Source: Aquibacillus kalidii (lineage in GTDB: Bacteria > Bacillota > Bacilli > Bacillales > Amphibacillaceae). From it: a stretch of DNA of 64,000 bases. The stretch is taken from assembly GCF_014280935.1 (NCBI RefSeq), contig NZ_JACLZI010000056.1, positions 1 to 64,000 of the forward strand, in the 5' to 3' direction. The translations under genes and the position numbers were made by a program. Below, piece by piece: positions 62,983 to 64,000 of the stretch. Within the stretch, counting starts at the first letter, position 1. Every line of letters starts with the position of its first letter. The notes beneath the pieces are model-generated. The model was not told the origin of the DNA and made no database searches. It saw nothing but the letters and a program-made list of their open reading frames with translations.

Positions 62983-64000
62983 TTATCCAATTAATACGAC
63001 AAGGATTCCTTGGATTAACCCAATTATTCCACCTAATAACGCACCTAAATACGTAATTAACTTAAACTCTTTCCTAGAGATATTTAATACTAACTGCTCA
63101 ACCCTCTGAAGTGGAAACCCACTCACTTCCTTTTCAACAATTTCTTCTAGACCAATATTGTTTAAAATTGGCTCAATTCGATCGGCAAGCACGGTTAGTA
63201 GTTTCTCCACTGTGTTCGGTAGGATTTGGTCAACTAATTGAGGTTTGATTGGATTAACTAATTCACTAACAGGCCCATTTAAAATGTCGTCAACAGGTAC
63301 ATTTGTCGCAATAATTTTTCCTATTGTATCCCCTATTACTTCTCGATTAAGTTTATCATCTACCACACTAATCGGTCGATCTAATAGGCGATTCCACTCC
63401 GTTTGCACCATCTGATTTATCCAATGCGAGGCTTCCTTAGACCTACTATAATCAACCAATACTGGCTGCACCTTGTCAGCTAATCCTTCTTCTCCAATAA
63501 ATGATGAGATCATACTACCGAAGAAGCCTTTACCATCTAAATAACTATTAACCAAATTGTTTAGCCTCTGCCTTGCCGCATCACTTGCTAGCGCAGCTGT
63601 TAACTGAACTTGAATGTAATCCCCGATTTGGTTTATACCGCTTGTTGCTTTAGCAATCAGCTGTTCGTCAAGGACATCCCTAATCAGTTGGTCCTTGTTC
63701 TCTACCATATATTTCTGAACGTAATTACTAGACAACTTTGTTAGTTTATCTCGCAGATGTTTCTCTGTTATGTTTATACCAACCTGATTCAAAAAGTCTT
63801 CCAGTCGTATCTCTTTATTCAACTGTTTTTCTAGTTCATTCTGTGCCCATTCTGAAACTTGTTGCCTAAAAGATTCTTGTTTTATTTTTTTTGATATTCC
63901 CTCTGCTGTTATCAAATGTTCTACAACCATTTTCCCTAATTGTTTTGCTAGTTCTTCTCTTCGTTTAGGTATTAGCCCAGGTGTAAAGGGAATTTTCCAA
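62983..64000 (-). CDS. yheB: YheB, DUF445 family membrane protein (5' end outside window)
   Basis: The 3' 338 codons of a DUF445 gene. The frame stays open to the window edge, and the visible start KIPFTPGLIPKRREELAKQL is the conserved region after the first membrane segment, so the true start lies beyond 64000. The family is about 375-450 residues long. Amphipathic repeats fill the middle (QLTAALASDAARQRLNNLV, PVLVDYSRSKEASHWI) and a C-terminal membrane hairpin closes it (YLGALLGGIIGLIQGILVVLI). It is the upstream neighbour of yheA. The function is unknown. Confidence 0.85.
   Translation of the reverse strand, partial: WKIPFTPGLIPKRREELAKQLGKMVVEHLITAEGISKKIKQESFRQQVSEWAQNELEKQLNKEIRLEDFLNQVGINITEKHLRDKLTKLSSNYVQKYMVENKDQLIRDVLDEQLIAKATSGINQIGDYIQVQLTAALASDAARQRLNNLVNSYLDGKGFFGSMISSFIGEEGLADKVQPVLVDYSRSKEASHWINQMVQTEWNRLLDRPISVVDDKLNREVIGDTIGKIIATNVPVDDILNGPVSELVNPIKPQLVDQILPNTVEKLLTVLADRIEPILNNIGLEEIVEKEVSGFPLQRVEQLVLNISRKEFKLITYLGALLGGIIGLIQGILVVLIG

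Overview
The window is a low-GC, gene-dense Gram-positive chromosome segment of the Bacillaceae type. It carries gerP, comK, yhaL and an sscA-like gene, PrsA, Ecs, LiaFSR and AddAB, and it follows the gene order of the Bacillus subtilis yis-yhj-yhf-yhg-yha region in blocks. Three separate osmoprotectant items (a BCCT carrier, a complete opuAA-AB-AC operon and two GbsR/OpcR-type regulators) and an acidic OpuAC suggest a halotolerant relative such as Oceanobacillus or Virgibacillus. The genus is an inference. No tRNA, rRNA, phage, transposase or CRISPR array was seen.

Layout. 0-9.5 kb: asparagine synthetase, YisL, ornithine aminotransferase, a DUF418 membrane protein, the six-gene gerPA-F spore operon, small membrane proteins and a PadR/HAAS pair. 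9.5-17 kb: addB-addA recombination nuclease. 17-25.6 kb: an MFS carrier, the betaine carrier OpuD, signal peptidase, YhjE, SOS-type yhjD, comK, and a coiled-coil protein with an M48 protease. 25.7-37.2 kb: lipoate ligase, YhfI, YhfH, a GntR-controlled ABC operon, hemE-hemH, PbpF, heme monooxygenase HmoB and the BdbC/BdbD thiol-oxidase pair. 37.2-43.7 kb: liaF-liaS-liaR, a PAP2 phosphatase, a ferritin-like protein and an M20 amidohydrolase, flanked by two directly oriented composite repeats. 43.7-47.9 kb: ecsA-B-C, hit, yhaH. 48-52 kb: the opuA operon and a divergent GbsR-type gene. 52-64 kb: yhaI, yhaJ, micro-genes, prsA, yhaL, an MFS carrier, yhaM, a second GbsR-type gene, yhaN-yhaO, yheA and the 3' part of yheB, which runs off the right edge.

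Themes. Genome maintenance (AddAB, YhaO/YhaN, YhaM, ComK) is joined by two LexA-type SOS boxes, upstream of yhjD and yhaO. Envelope and secretion quality control (signal peptidase, PrsA, Ecs, Lia, BdbCD, PbpF, M48) is the second theme and osmoprotection the third. Sporulation and germination genes are interspersed.

Non-genic signals of most interest are a family of foldable ~110-130 bp repeats (six copies in different states of decay), an orphan 530-bp intergenic region with three degenerate tandem motifs and a very strong terminator hairpin upstream of hit, and a 29-codon SscA/YjcZ-like micro-gene with charged residues in its membrane stretch. Several start codons were moved to match Shine-Dalgarno sites; each entry says why.
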